A DNA stretch of 34,130 nucleotides from Flavobacterium psychrophilum (GTDB lineage: Bacteria; Bacteroidota; Bacteroidia; Flavobacteriales; Flavobacteriaceae). The stretch lies in contig CAMCTL010000012.1 of assembly GCA_945878515.1 (NCBI GenBank), forward strand, positions 1-34,130, in the 5' to 3' direction. Made by a program: the position numbers and the translations under genes. Of this stretch, positions 18,431 to 26,993 are shown piece by piece; position 1 is the stretch's first letter; every line of letters begins with the position of its first letter. A model generated the notes under the pieces. The model saw only the letters and a program-made list of their open reading frames with translations. It was not told the origin of the DNA and made no database searches.

Positions 18431-19462
18431 ATGAAAAAACAATTACTCTTTTTATTATTATTTGCTTTTATATCTATTAGTGGATTAGCACAATCTATTA
18501 AAATTACATCCGTATTATCTACACCAATTGCCGCTGGTACTGCGCTCAAAGTTGATTACAAGTACACAGTAGCAGCTGATAGTTATATTTATTGCGGAAT
18601 CAATTTGCAAAATGACTGGACTTATGTTTCATTTGTTGCTGGTCAAGGTTTAGACATCGCTAAAGCTGGTACAGATGTTACTGGTTCTTTTGATATTACA
18701 TTACCAAATGGTACAATTCCAACGGCTAATTTAACTGGTCTTCAAAATTATAAAATAAATATTGAGCTTAAATCTCTTCCAGCTTTTAACTGGTTGGCTG
18801 GAGATTATCCACCAACACCATTGACTATTACGGCGGCTACAACAGTTGCTCCGGCTATAATCTTTACTGCGATACCTACAAGTACACAAATTGGAACCAA
18901 CTTAGAGGTAAGTTTCAAATACACTTTAGCTTCTGCCGGAAAAGTTAGTGTACTAGTTAGTAAAAATGGAGGTGCAAATGCTTATGATTACATCAGTACC
19001 GTTGTATATAATGAAATCAGTCCTGCTGCTGCAGGTACTGATGTAGTTGGAACATTTTCAGTTTTAATTCCAAACGAAACAATACCAACCGCAAACCTTA
19101 GCGGCAATGAAAACTATAGAGTTGTGCTAGAATTAAAGGATGCTGCTGATAAATGGTTGGCGGGAGATTACTCGAAAATTAATTATAGTCTTACACCATC
19201 TTTAAGTACTAATCAATTCAATTTTAATAATGATACGCTTGCAATCTATCCAAATCCAGTTGAAAATGTTTTAAGATGGGCTCCAAATTCCAATTTGTCT
19301 GATGCCTCATTTGGTATTTATAATACAGCTGGTCAAATAATCCAAAAAACAAGCAAAGTCAATAGCAATCAGATAGACGTATCAGCATTGAAACCAGGAA
19401 TATATATTTTATCAGTTGATTCAAAACAAGGTCAAAAGGAAGTAAAATTTATTAAAAAATAG
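18431..19462 (+). CDS. Secreted two-module protein with T9SS sorting domain
   Basis: The 343 residues consist of a signal peptide (to about 21, ending SGLAQ), two copies of the same module seen in the 1074-aa protein (about 22-136 and 141-257), and a type A T9SS sorting domain (about 270-343; YPNPVENVLRW ... VKFIKK). The modules keep GTDVTGSF, TIPTANLTG, NYK and W-LAGDY. There is no enzyme domain. It sits between two GH53 genes, 52 bases after the first, so it is probably co-expressed with galactanases. A secreted or surface-anchored galactan-binding function is inferred; the module is not one I can name. Confidence 0.85.
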   Translation: MKKQLLFLLLFAFISISGLAQSIKITSVLSTPIAAGTALKVDYKYTVAADSYIYCGINLQNDWTYVSFVAGQGLDIAKAGTDVTGSFDITLPNGTIPTANLTGLQNYKINIELKSLPAFNWLAGDYPPTPLTITAATTVAPAIIFTAIPTSTQIGTNLEVSFKYTLASAGKVSVLVSKNGGANAYDYISTVVYNEISPAAAGTDVVGTFSVLIPNETIPTANLSGNENYRVVLELKDAADKWLAGDYSKINYSLTPSLSTNQFNFNNDTLAIYPNPVENVLRWAPNSNLSDASFGIYNTAGQIIQKTSKVNSNQIDVSALKPGIYILSVDSKQGQKEVKFIKK

Positions 19463-19718
19463 AAACCAAAGAAGGATTAGTAACCTTTTTTGTAATGTGA
19501 TTCAACAATTACAGTTTTGTTAAATTTAATTTTCTGTAATGTGTAGTGCATCAAAAACTGTTGCTAAATCTCAAAATTGTTAATATTTATAACCTTTTCA
19601 AGCCTATTTATGAATTAAAATATCTTTAGTTAAAAATCTATTTTACCCTATGATTTATATACAACTTAATGCTTTAGTATCTTTTTCACAAAAATATCAA
19701 TCTCTGAATGAAACCTTT
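19463..19718. other. Gap before the GH53-esterase gene
   Basis: A 256-base AT-rich stretch. TATCTTTA at 19621-19628 resembles the TAnnTTTG -7 element with one mismatch, but no suitable TTG lies upstream. No strong hairpin or repeat is seen. Confidence 0.4.
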
Positions 19719-21434
19719 ATGAATAACTCTAAAATAAAATTACGAAATATTCTGTTCGCTGTTATCAGCACTTTGGGTATTTCTTCAAGCCAAGCACAGA
19801 TAAGATGTGATTGTCCTGGATCGTCAAACAACCGCGTGCCAGCACCTTTTTCTTTTGCAAAAGGAGCTGATGTAAGTTGGCTACCACAAATGGAAGCTAC
19901 AAACTACTTCTTTTACGATTCAGATGGCACTCCAAAAGATGCTGTACAATTGCTTAAAGACCGCGGGGTAAATACAATTCGACTGCGCATTTTTGTTAAT
20001 CCATCAAGCCATAAAACTACCGGTCATTGCAGCCCAGCAGAAACAATAGCGATGGCGGTTCGAGCCAAAAACATGGGAATGCGCATCATGATTGATTTTC
20101 ATTACAGTGACACATTTGCTGATCCAGGACATCAAGCCAAACCAGCTGCTTGGGAAGGCCATACATTTGAACAGTTGAAAAATGATGTGTACACACATAC
20201 CTACGATGTATTGAATGAGCTTAAAGCTGCAGGTGTAACTCCAGAATGGGTGCAGATTGGAAACGAAATCCCTAACGGAATGTTGTGGCCGGAAGGACAT
20301 ACTAATAATTGGTCACAATTGGCACAATTGCTAAATAAAGGTTACGAGGCAACAAAAGCATTAAATCCTTCAACTAAAGTAGTTGTTCATATTGATCAAG
20401 GTAATAATAACGCGAGATTTCGATTGTTTTTTGATAATATCACGCTCCATAATGTAAAATACGACGTCATTGGTATGTCCTACTATCCCTATCATTTGGG
20501 TACAAATTATTCCAGTACAATACTAGACTTAGAAAACAACTTAAAAGACATGGTATCACGATATGGCAAAGAGGTAATGGTTGTAGAAGTTGGAGGAGAA
20601 GACAATAAGGTGCAGGATACTCAAAATATGCTTACATCTGTTTTAAATGCAATGCGTTCTGTACCAAATAATAAAGGTCTTGGAGTAATCTATTGGGAAC
20701 CTCAAGGCGAAAGAGGATGGAGTGGCGGATATCCTTTGAGTTCTTGGCAATCTAATGGAAAACCTTCGCTTGCTTTAGAGGCTTTTAGGAGCAACCTTTT
20801 TAATACCGACACACTCTATCCGTTGCCAAGTATATTAATTCCGCATCACTCCGCTTGGGCACAAACACATTATATCGAAAGAATTGCAGAATTTAAAAGC
20901 AATCCGCTACAACTGGGTGATATTGTATTTATTGGGAACAGTATTACAGAACAAGGTGGCAATTGGGGACAGCGCTTTAACAATCCTAAAATTAAGAATA
21001 GAGGCATAGCAGGAGATGTAGTTGCAGGAGTAATTAACAGATTGGCCGAAATTTATTATTATAAACCAACGAAAGTGTTCTTAAAAATTGGAATCAATGA
21101 TTTGTTTCGAAGCGAATCAACCCCGGAATATGTCGCAAATTCAATAAGTCAGATTGTTGCTAAAATCCGTTTAGAGTCACCAGAAACTAAAGTATTTGTT
21201 CAAACTATTTTGCCAACTTCTAATAATACTCAATTAAAAAGTAAAATTGCAGCAACAAATACAATTTTAAAAAACACTGTGCAAACTGCTAATTATAAAG
21301 TTATTGATCTTCATCCTATATTTGCAGATACTAATGATTTAATGATCAGTAGCTACAGTACGGACGGAGTACATCTAACAGAATCAGGGTATCAATTATG
21401 GAAAAATTTTATCGCAGAATTTGTTAATAACTAA
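19719..21434 (+). CDS. GH53 endo-beta-1,4-galactanase fused to an SGNH/GDSL-type esterase domain
   Basis: I start at the ATG at 19719 because it opens a proper signal peptide (MNNSKIKLRNILFAV ... SSQAQ); an in-frame ATG at 19650 would put 23 non-signal residues in front. The protein then has 571 residues. Residues about 46-370 form the GH53 barrel with acid/base E183 (QIGNEIPNG) and nucleophile E290 (VVEVGGE). Residues about 385-571 form an SGNH hydrolase: GNSIT with S408, GIND with N460, and DGVHL with D549 and H552. This predicts a two-activity secreted or periplasmic enzyme that cuts galactan and removes an ester, plausibly acetyl, from it. No lipobox or T9SS tag is present. It is a close paralogue of the next two GH53 genes. 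Confidence 0.9.
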   Translation: MNNSKIKLRNILFAVISTLGISSSQAQIRCDCPGSSNNRVPAPFSFAKGADVSWLPQMEATNYFFYDSDGTPKDAVQLLKDRGVNTIRLRIFVNPSSHKTTGHCSPAETIAMAVRAKNMGMRIMIDFHYSDTFADPGHQAKPAAWEGHTFEQLKNDVYTHTYDVLNELKAAGVTPEWVQIGNEIPNGMLWPEGHTNNWSQLAQLLNKGYEATKALNPSTKVVVHIDQGNNNARFRLFFDNITLHNVKYDVIGMSYYPYHLGTNYSSTILDLENNLKDMVSRYGKEVMVVEVGGEDNKVQDTQNMLTSVLNAMRSVPNNKGLGVIYWEPQGERGWSGGYPLSSWQSNGKPSLALEAFRSNLFNTDTLYPLPSILIPHHSAWAQTHYIERIAEFKSNPLQLGDIVFIGNSITEQGGNWGQRFNNPKIKNRGIAGDVVAGVINRLAEIYYYKPTKVFLKIGINDLFRSESTPEYVANSISQIVAKIRLESPETKVFVQTILPTSNNTQLKSKIAATNTILKNTVQTANYKVIDLHPIFADTNDLMISSYSTDGVHLTESGYQLWKNFIAEFVNN

Positions 21435-21746
21435 GCAAAGAAAAATTTATAAATACTGCAAAAAACAATAAGCCTAGGCAATTTATAAAAACTGTCTAAT
21501 ACCATTTAGAAATATAAAATAATCCAATTTTTACTCCCTCTCCTTTGGAGAGGGTTGGGGTGAAGATAAAAATATAAAACTATTTTATATTTCTAAATGG
21601 TCTAGCAAATAAAAGTTCCTGTTTCTTAGATTATTTATTTATCAAAATTACTTTCAGTTCATTTAATATTAGCTTGTTAAGTCTTTTTCTTTTTTACCTA
21701 AATTGTCAACCTATAATTTTGATTTACAAACTGATTGTAACTAAAT
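21435..21746. other. Gap between GH53 genes containing an inverted-repeat element
   Basis: A 312-base non-coding stretch within the GH53 cluster. Its centre is the hairpin element described at 21501-21601. The right part (21602-21746) is AT-rich without a clear promoter; TACCTAAATTG near 21700 is only a weak resemblance to a -7 element. Confidence 0.6.
21501..21601. repeat. 101-base inverted-repeat element with a GC-rich inner hairpin
   Basis: The outer arms, 21501-21521 (ACCATTTAGAAATATA...) and 21581-21601, are perfect 21-base reverse complements. Inside them, CCCTCTCC (21536-21543) and GGAGAGGG (21547-21554) form a second perfect hairpin around TTT, followed by TTGGGGTGAAG. The G/C-rich core stands out from its AT-rich surroundings. 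A shorter element of the same plan lies inside the gene at 28925-29947. It looks like a small dispersed or MITE/REP-like repeat. From memory, similar cores occur in other Flavobacterium genomes, which I cannot verify here. Confidence 0.8.
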
Positions 21747-23453
21747 ATGAAAAAAATAGCTGTATCGTTTCAATCGATTTTGATTGCAATATTTACATTA
21801 TTAATTAGTTCCTGTATTAGGTCACAAACTTCATACGCGAGCAAATCTCCTGAAACACCATCAACTCCTGCCTTTTCAAAAGGAGGTGACGTAAGTTGGT
21901 TGCTACAAATGGAAGCTACTGGATACAAATTTTATGATAGTGACGGCACAGAAAAAGATTGTTTGCAACTGCTGAAAGATAGGGGAATGAACACCATTAG
22001 GCTTCGTGTTTTTGTTAATCCATCAAATGATAAAACCAGCGGTCATTGCAGCCCAGCAGAAACTGTTGCGTTAGCGGTTCGTGCGAAAAATATGGGAATG
22101 CGCATCATGATTGACTTTCATTACAGCGATACTTGGGCCGATCCTGGACATCAAACCAAACCAGCAGCTTGGGCAAGCCAATCCTTTGCAGACTTGCAAA
22201 ACGATGTTTACAATCATACTTATGATGTGTTGAATTCGCTAAAAATAGCTGGAGTAACTCCAGAATGGGTTCAAATTGGCAACGAAATCCCGGGTGGAAT
22301 GTTATGGCCGGAAGGAAGCACTTCCAATTGGAATCAGTTGGCTCAATTATTAAACAAAGGATACGATGCAACAAAAGCTATTGACAGTGCTATCAAAGTG
22401 ATTATTCACATTGATCAGGGCGATAGCAATTCGAGATTCAGATGGTTTTTTGATAATATAAAAAGCAATAATGTAAAATATGATGTCATCGGTATGTCAT
22501 ATTACCCTTATTGGTTAAACAGCGATTACACTGTCACGATAGCCAATTTAGAAAGCAATTTGAAAGATATGGTTTCACGATACGGCAAAGAAGTGATGGT
22601 GGTAGAAGTCGGTGGTGAATATACTAAAGTGCAGAATACCTATGATATGTTAGGTGCAGTAATTGCAGCCGTAAAAAAAGTGCCTGACAACAAAGGTCTT
22701 GGTGTAATTTATTGGGAACCGCAAGGAGAAAAAAGTTGGAGCGGCTATCAATTAAATGCTTGGCAATCCAATGGGAAACCTTCACCTGCTCTGGATGCTC
22801 TTAAAATCGACACAAACTCGGTTATCGAACAAGTGCAATTTGACGGATTTGCTGTTAATCCCATAGAACAAGGTAAAAATGTCACCGCAAATTTGACCTA
22901 TTCAACAAACACGGCAACCAACTATTTTTATGTGGGATTGTTTAAAAGAAATGCTAGCGGTGAATGGTTACAGACTATCGCGGAAAGTGCAGGGAATCAA
23001 TTTTTAGTACCATCAGTAGGAATAAATGTCGCCAGTCAAGTTAATTTGGCAATACCTTTAAATACAACTCCAACAGCGAGTTTAACTAATGGCGAATATT
23101 ATGATATCTATGTAGAGCTTTGGACTGCGAATTGGGGACTAAAACTAGGTTCAAGTTTATCTTCTAAATTGACCATTGCGGCAACTGGATCGTTGGGCGT
23201 TGATGAACTAAACTTAGACAAAAAATTTGTGTTGTACCCTAATCCTGTTTCCAATATTTTAAGTTTTAAGAACAGCAATAATGTAAAAATAGAATCATTA
23301 AAAATTACTAATATTTTAGGACAAACGTTTTTTTTTGATGACAATCCAGAAGATAAGGACGCCATCGATGTGTCTAAATTAAGTTTCGGGATGTATATTT
23401 TATCGATTGATTCCCAAAACGGGACACAACAGTATAAATTTATCAAAAATTAA
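21747..23453 (+). CDS. GH53 endo-beta-1,4-galactanase with repeated module and T9SS sorting domain
   Basis: A 568-residue protein. After the signal (about 1-30) comes a GH53 barrel (about 42-355) with E180 (QIGNEIPGG) as acid/base and E287 (VVEVGGE) as nucleophile. Next is a diverged copy of the locus-specific module (about 360-480; VNPIEQGKNV, LTYSTNT, IPLNTTPTASLTNGEYYDIYVEL). The end is a type A T9SS sorting domain (about 494-568; YPNPVSNIL ... YKFIKN). It should be exported across the outer membrane to attack polymeric galactan. An oddity is that the signal ends LLISSC, a possible lipobox at C23, which would conflict with T9SS export. The module attached to a catalytic domain supports a substrate-binding role for it. 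Confidence 0.93.
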   Translation: MKKIAVSFQSILIAIFTLLISSCIRSQTSYASKSPETPSTPAFSKGGDVSWLLQMEATGYKFYDSDGTEKDCLQLLKDRGMNTIRLRVFVNPSNDKTSGHCSPAETVALAVRAKNMGMRIMIDFHYSDTWADPGHQTKPAAWASQSFADLQNDVYNHTYDVLNSLKIAGVTPEWVQIGNEIPGGMLWPEGSTSNWNQLAQLLNKGYDATKAIDSAIKVIIHIDQGDSNSRFRWFFDNIKSNNVKYDVIGMSYYPYWLNSDYTVTIANLESNLKDMVSRYGKEVMVVEVGGEYTKVQNTYDMLGAVIAAVKKVPDNKGLGVIYWEPQGEKSWSGYQLNAWQSNGKPSPALDALKIDTNSVIEQVQFDGFAVNPIEQGKNVTANLTYSTNTATNYFYVGLFKRNASGEWLQTIAESAGNQFLVPSVGINVASQVNLAIPLNTTPTASLTNGEYYDIYVELWTANWGLKLGSSLSSKLTIAATGSLGVDELNLDKKFVLYPNPVSNILSFKNSNNVKIESLKITNILGQTFFFDDNPEDKDAIDVSKLSFGMYILSIDSQNGTQQYKFIKN

Positions 23454-23539
23454 ACAGTAATAAGCGATTTGTAAATTTATTGAGGAGTTCATTTAATTGC
23501 AATTCACAATAATATCTTAGCCATTTTATATAACTAAAA

Positions 23540-24616
23540 ATGAAGAAATTTAATATACTATCACGATTCCTGATATTGGCAATGATCACATTGCTAGTTG
23601 CTACTTGCAGCGGCGTAAAGACAACCAAACCAACAGTTTTTGCGTTTTCTAAAGGAGCCGATATCAGTTGGTTGCCCCAAATGGAAGCTACAGGATATAA
23701 ATTTTATGATACTGATAAGTCACAAAAAGACGGATTAAAACTCCTAAAAGACAGAGGAATTAATACCATTAGACTTCGTGTTTTTGTTAATCCATCAAAT
23801 GATAAAACCAACGGGCATTGTAGTCCATCAGAAACTGTGGCGCTCGCGGTTCGTGCAAAAAAAATGGGAATGCGCATCATGATCGATTTTCATTACAGTG
23901 ATACTTGGGCCGATCCAGCGCACCAAACTAAGCCAGCCGCTTGGGCAAATCATACTTTTGAACAATTGAAAAATGACGTGTACACACATACTTTTGATGT
24001 TTTGAATGCACTGAAAGATGCTGGTGTAACACCTGAATGGGTGCAGGTTGGAAATGAAATTCCAAGTGGCATGTTATGGCCTGATGGGAAAATTGAGAAC
24101 AATCAAAATTGGAATCAACTAGGAGCATTATTAGACAAAGGCTATGAAGCAACAAAGGCAATAAATCCTTTAATTAAAGTAATTGTGCATGTTGACCAAG
24201 GAAATGACAACGGAAGGTTTAGATGGTTTTTTGACAATATTGCGAAGAATAATGTAAAATATGATGTAATAGGAATGTCATACTATCCCTATTGGCTAGG
24301 CTATGAGAAAGATAAAGTAGAGCTAAAAGATTACAGAAAATCTATTGCCAATTTGGAATTTAATCTAAAAGATATGGTTTCAAGATATGGCAAAGAAGTG
24401 ATGGTTGTTGAGGTTGGAGGTGATTATACCTTGGTTCAAGACACCAAAGATATGTTGACAGCGGTCATCAATACTGTAAAAGCAGTGCCAAACAACAAAG
24501 GTCTTGGTGTCATTTATTGGGAACCTCAAGGTGAAAAAAGCTGGAGCGGTTATCAATTGAATGCTTGGTTATCTAATGGAAAACCTTCACCAGCACTTGA
24601 TGCTTTTAAAGATTAA
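23540..24616 (+). CDS. GH53 endo-beta-1,4-galactanase, lipoprotein
   Basis: The 358 residues hold a lipoprotein signal with C23 (LLVATC) followed by SGVKT, then a lone GH53 barrel (KGADISWLPQMEATG, acid/base E173 in QVGNEIPSG, nucleophile E291 in VVEVGGD). It is highly similar to the GH53 domains of the two preceding genes and presumably arose by tandem duplication. No acidic residues follow the cysteine, so it lacks the surface-export signature seen in SusD and the SusE-like protein and may stay in the periplasm to trim imported oligosaccharides (inference). The GH2 gene starts 18 bases downstream, in the same transcript. Confidence 0.93.
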   Translation: MKKFNILSRFLILAMITLLVATCSGVKTTKPTVFAFSKGADISWLPQMEATGYKFYDTDKSQKDGLKLLKDRGINTIRLRVFVNPSNDKTNGHCSPSETVALAVRAKKMGMRIMIDFHYSDTWADPAHQTKPAAWANHTFEQLKNDVYTHTFDVLNALKDAGVTPEWVQVGNEIPSGMLWPDGKIENNQNWNQLGALLDKGYEATKAINPLIKVIVHVDQGNDNGRFRWFFDNIAKNNVKYDVIGMSYYPYWLGYEKDKVELKDYRKSIANLEFNLKDMVSRYGKEVMVVEVGGDYTLVQDTKDMLTAVINTVKAVPNNKGLGVIYWEPQGEKSWSGYQLNAWLSNGKPSPALDAFKD

Positions 24617-24634
24617 TTTTAATTTTAGACAATA

Positions 24635-26989
24635 ATGAAGTTTATTTTAAGAAATGTATTCCTCGTAGTGTTTGTTTTTTCAATTGCAAAAACAAATGCA
24701 CAATCGCGAACTAAAGTTAATTTTGGATCGGATTGGGAGTTTAAAAGAGAAGAGCCAAATGCAAATTGGGAGAAAATTACTATTCCGCACACGGCAAAAA
24801 TTGAACCTTTGGTTGTAAATAACCAATTTCAAGGCAACTGTTGGTATCAGAAAAATTTTAAAGTTTCCAATGCAAAAAACAAAAAAGTTTTCCTTTATTT
24901 CGAAGGAGTGATGCAAGAAGCCGATGTTTGGATCAACGAGCAAAAAGTGACCAATCACAAAGGCGGATATTTGCCTTTTACAGTGGATGTGACTTCTTTT
25001 TTGAAATCAAAAGGCAATACAATAAAAGTCAAAGTCAACAACGACGACAATCCAGATTTTCTTCCCGGAAAGCCATTGAAGGATTTAGATTTTAATTATT
25101 ACGGTGGTATTTACAGAAATGTTTACCTGATTACAACCGATAAATTATACATTACCAATCCGATTCAAGCGAATAAAAAAGCGAGTGGTGGCATTTATGT
25201 AAATTTTGACAAGAGCAACAAAAACAAAGCTTCAGGAACAGTTCAGGTTCATTTAAAAAATGAATACGCTCTCGAAAAGAAAGTAAATTTGAAGTTTATT
25301 TTGACCAATAAAGAAGGAGAAAAATTGGAATTTAAGTCGGAGTTATTTGCTTTAGAAGCCAATTCCGATAAAACCATCACACAGAATATTGTGGTGGATA
25401 ATCCAAAATTGTGGTCTATTTCAAAACCTAATTTATACCGTTTAGAAGTTAAAGTTGTTGCAAATAATAAAATTATTGACAGTTATTCAGAGAAAATGGG
25501 CATTCGCAAATCCGAAATAAAAGAAGATGGTTATTATCTCAATGACGAAAAATTATACATTACGGGAACCAACCAACATCAGGAATATCCGTATTTAGGC
25601 TATGCTATTTCTGACGAAGCACAATATCGCGATGCGGTAAAAATCAAAAATGCAGGTTTTGATTTTGTTCGAATGTCGCATTATCCTCACGCCGAAGCTT
25701 TTTTAGATGCTTGCGACGAATTGGGAATTTTGGTCATGAATAGTTTAACAGGTTGGCAATTTTTTGGTAATGAAACTTTTCAGAAAAATGCAATTCAAGA
25801 TATTCGAGAAATGGCACGACGTGATCGAAATCATCCCAGCATAATTTTTTGGGAAGCTTCCTTGAATGAAACCGCAATGAGCGACAACTTTATGCAAGAA
25901 GCGTCCAAAGCACTAAAAGAAGAGTTGCCTTTCGCGCACAATTACAGTGCGTGTTGGATAGATAATGACAATTATGATTTGTTTATTCCAGCAAGACAAC
26001 ACGGACAAGCGCCCGATTATTGGACTAAATACAACAAAGGAAACCGAAAAATATTTATTGCCGAGTATGGCGATTGGGAATATTATGCGCAAAATGCTGG
26101 ATTCAATCAAAAGGAATTTTCGAATTTGAAAGAAGAGGAAAGAACATCGCGACAGCTTCGTGCTTATGGCGAAAAACGATTGTTGCAACAAGCTTATAAT
26201 TTTCAAGAGGCTGCCAATTCAAATCGAAAAGGAGCGCAGACTATAGGCGAGGCCAATTGGGTTATGTTTGATTATAACCGCGGTTACAGCAATGATTTAG
26301 AGAGTTCAGGAATAAGCGATATTTTTAGAATTCCAAAGTTTGCTTACTCTTTTTACCAAAGTCAACGAGATGCAAATGTGATTTTAGATTCTAAATTAAC
26401 TTCTGGCCCAATGGTGACAATTGCCAATAATTGGACTGAGAATTCCCCTTTAGATGTGACAGTTTATAGCAATTGCGATGCCGTTGCTTTGTATTTGAAT
26501 GATGTTTTGGTTGCCAAACAAAAGCCATCAATAAATTCAAACAGTGACCAATTAAAACATCCTCCATTTATTTTTAATTTGGATAAATTTATTTCGGGAA
26601 CTTTACGAGCCGAGGGTTTTATCGGTGGTAAAAAAGTAGTTTCTAATGTTGTGAAAACGCCTGAAAGCCCATCCAAAATTGAGTTGGTGTATGATATTTC
26701 TTCTATGCCAATTAATCCAGATTTTCCCGATATGATTTTTGTTTATGCCAAAATCACAGATGCTAACGGAACCGTAATCCCTACAGCAACCAATGAAGTA
26801 ACCTTTTCTTTATTGGAAGGAAATGCCGAATTAATTGGAGAAAACCCTGTGAAAGCCGAAGCTGGAATTGCCACTATTATTCTTAAAAGTAAGAATTTGA
26901 AAAATCCTATAAAAGTTATGGCTAAATCTGAAAATTTGCAGCTCAAAAACGGTTCTGATTTGGTTTTAAATTTTGACAGTCAAAAATAA
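24635..26989 (+). CDS. GH2 beta-galactosidase, exported
   Basis: The 784 residues start with a signal peptide (about 1-23, ending KTNAQ). The jelly-roll sugar-binding domain (about 28-175; WEFKREEPNANW, GNCWYQKNF, EGVMQEADVWIN, NYYGGIYRNVYL) is followed by an Ig-like domain, the TIM barrel (about 295-590) and C-terminal beta domains including an Ig-like stretch near 690-775. The acid/base is E412 in EASLNET and the nucleophile is E477 in IAEYGDW. GH2 members of this type release terminal galactose from galacto-oligosaccharides, and the pairing with GH53 matches known galactan loci such as BT4667/BT4668. Other GH2 specificities cannot be excluded from sequence alone. The next gene begins 5 bases after its stop. 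Confidence 0.93.
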   Translation: MKFILRNVFLVVFVFSIAKTNAQSRTKVNFGSDWEFKREEPNANWEKITIPHTAKIEPLVVNNQFQGNCWYQKNFKVSNAKNKKVFLYFEGVMQEADVWINEQKVTNHKGGYLPFTVDVTSFLKSKGNTIKVKVNNDDNPDFLPGKPLKDLDFNYYGGIYRNVYLITTDKLYITNPIQANKKASGGIYVNFDKSNKNKASGTVQVHLKNEYALEKKVNLKFILTNKEGEKLEFKSELFALEANSDKTITQNIVVDNPKLWSISKPNLYRLEVKVVANNKIIDSYSEKMGIRKSEIKEDGYYLNDEKLYITGTNQHQEYPYLGYAISDEAQYRDAVKIKNAGFDFVRMSHYPHAEAFLDACDELGILVMNSLTGWQFFGNETFQKNAIQDIREMARRDRNHPSIIFWEASLNETAMSDNFMQEASKALKEELPFAHNYSACWIDNDNYDLFIPARQHGQAPDYWTKYNKGNRKIFIAEYGDWEYYAQNAGFNQKEFSNLKEEERTSRQLRAYGEKRLLQQAYNFQEAANSNRKGAQTIGEANWVMFDYNRGYSNDLESSGISDIFRIPKFAYSFYQSQRDANVILDSKLTSGPMVTIANNWTENSPLDVTVYSNCDAVALYLNDVLVAKQKPSINSNSDQLKHPPFIFNLDKFISGTLRAEGFIGGKKVVSNVVKTPESPSKIELVYDISSMPINPDFPDMIFVYAKITDANGTVIPTATNEVTFSLLEGNAELIGENPVKAEAGIATIILKSKNLKNPIKVMAKSENLQLKNGSDLVLNFDSQK

Positions 26990-26993
26990 ACTG

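Noticed and set aside
19650..19718. Upstream ATG as the start of the GH53-esterase gene
   Set aside because: It would place 23 residues before a normal signal peptide and lies very close to the putative -7 element at 19621.
21536..21554. Inner hairpin as a rho-independent terminator
   Set aside because: The stem is strong but is followed by TTGGGGTGAAG, not a T-run, and it sits inside a larger perfect inverted repeat.
26973..26993. TTG start for the GDPD-like gene
   Set aside because: It overlaps the GH2 coding end and adds residues in front of a good lipoprotein signal that begins at the ATG at 26994.
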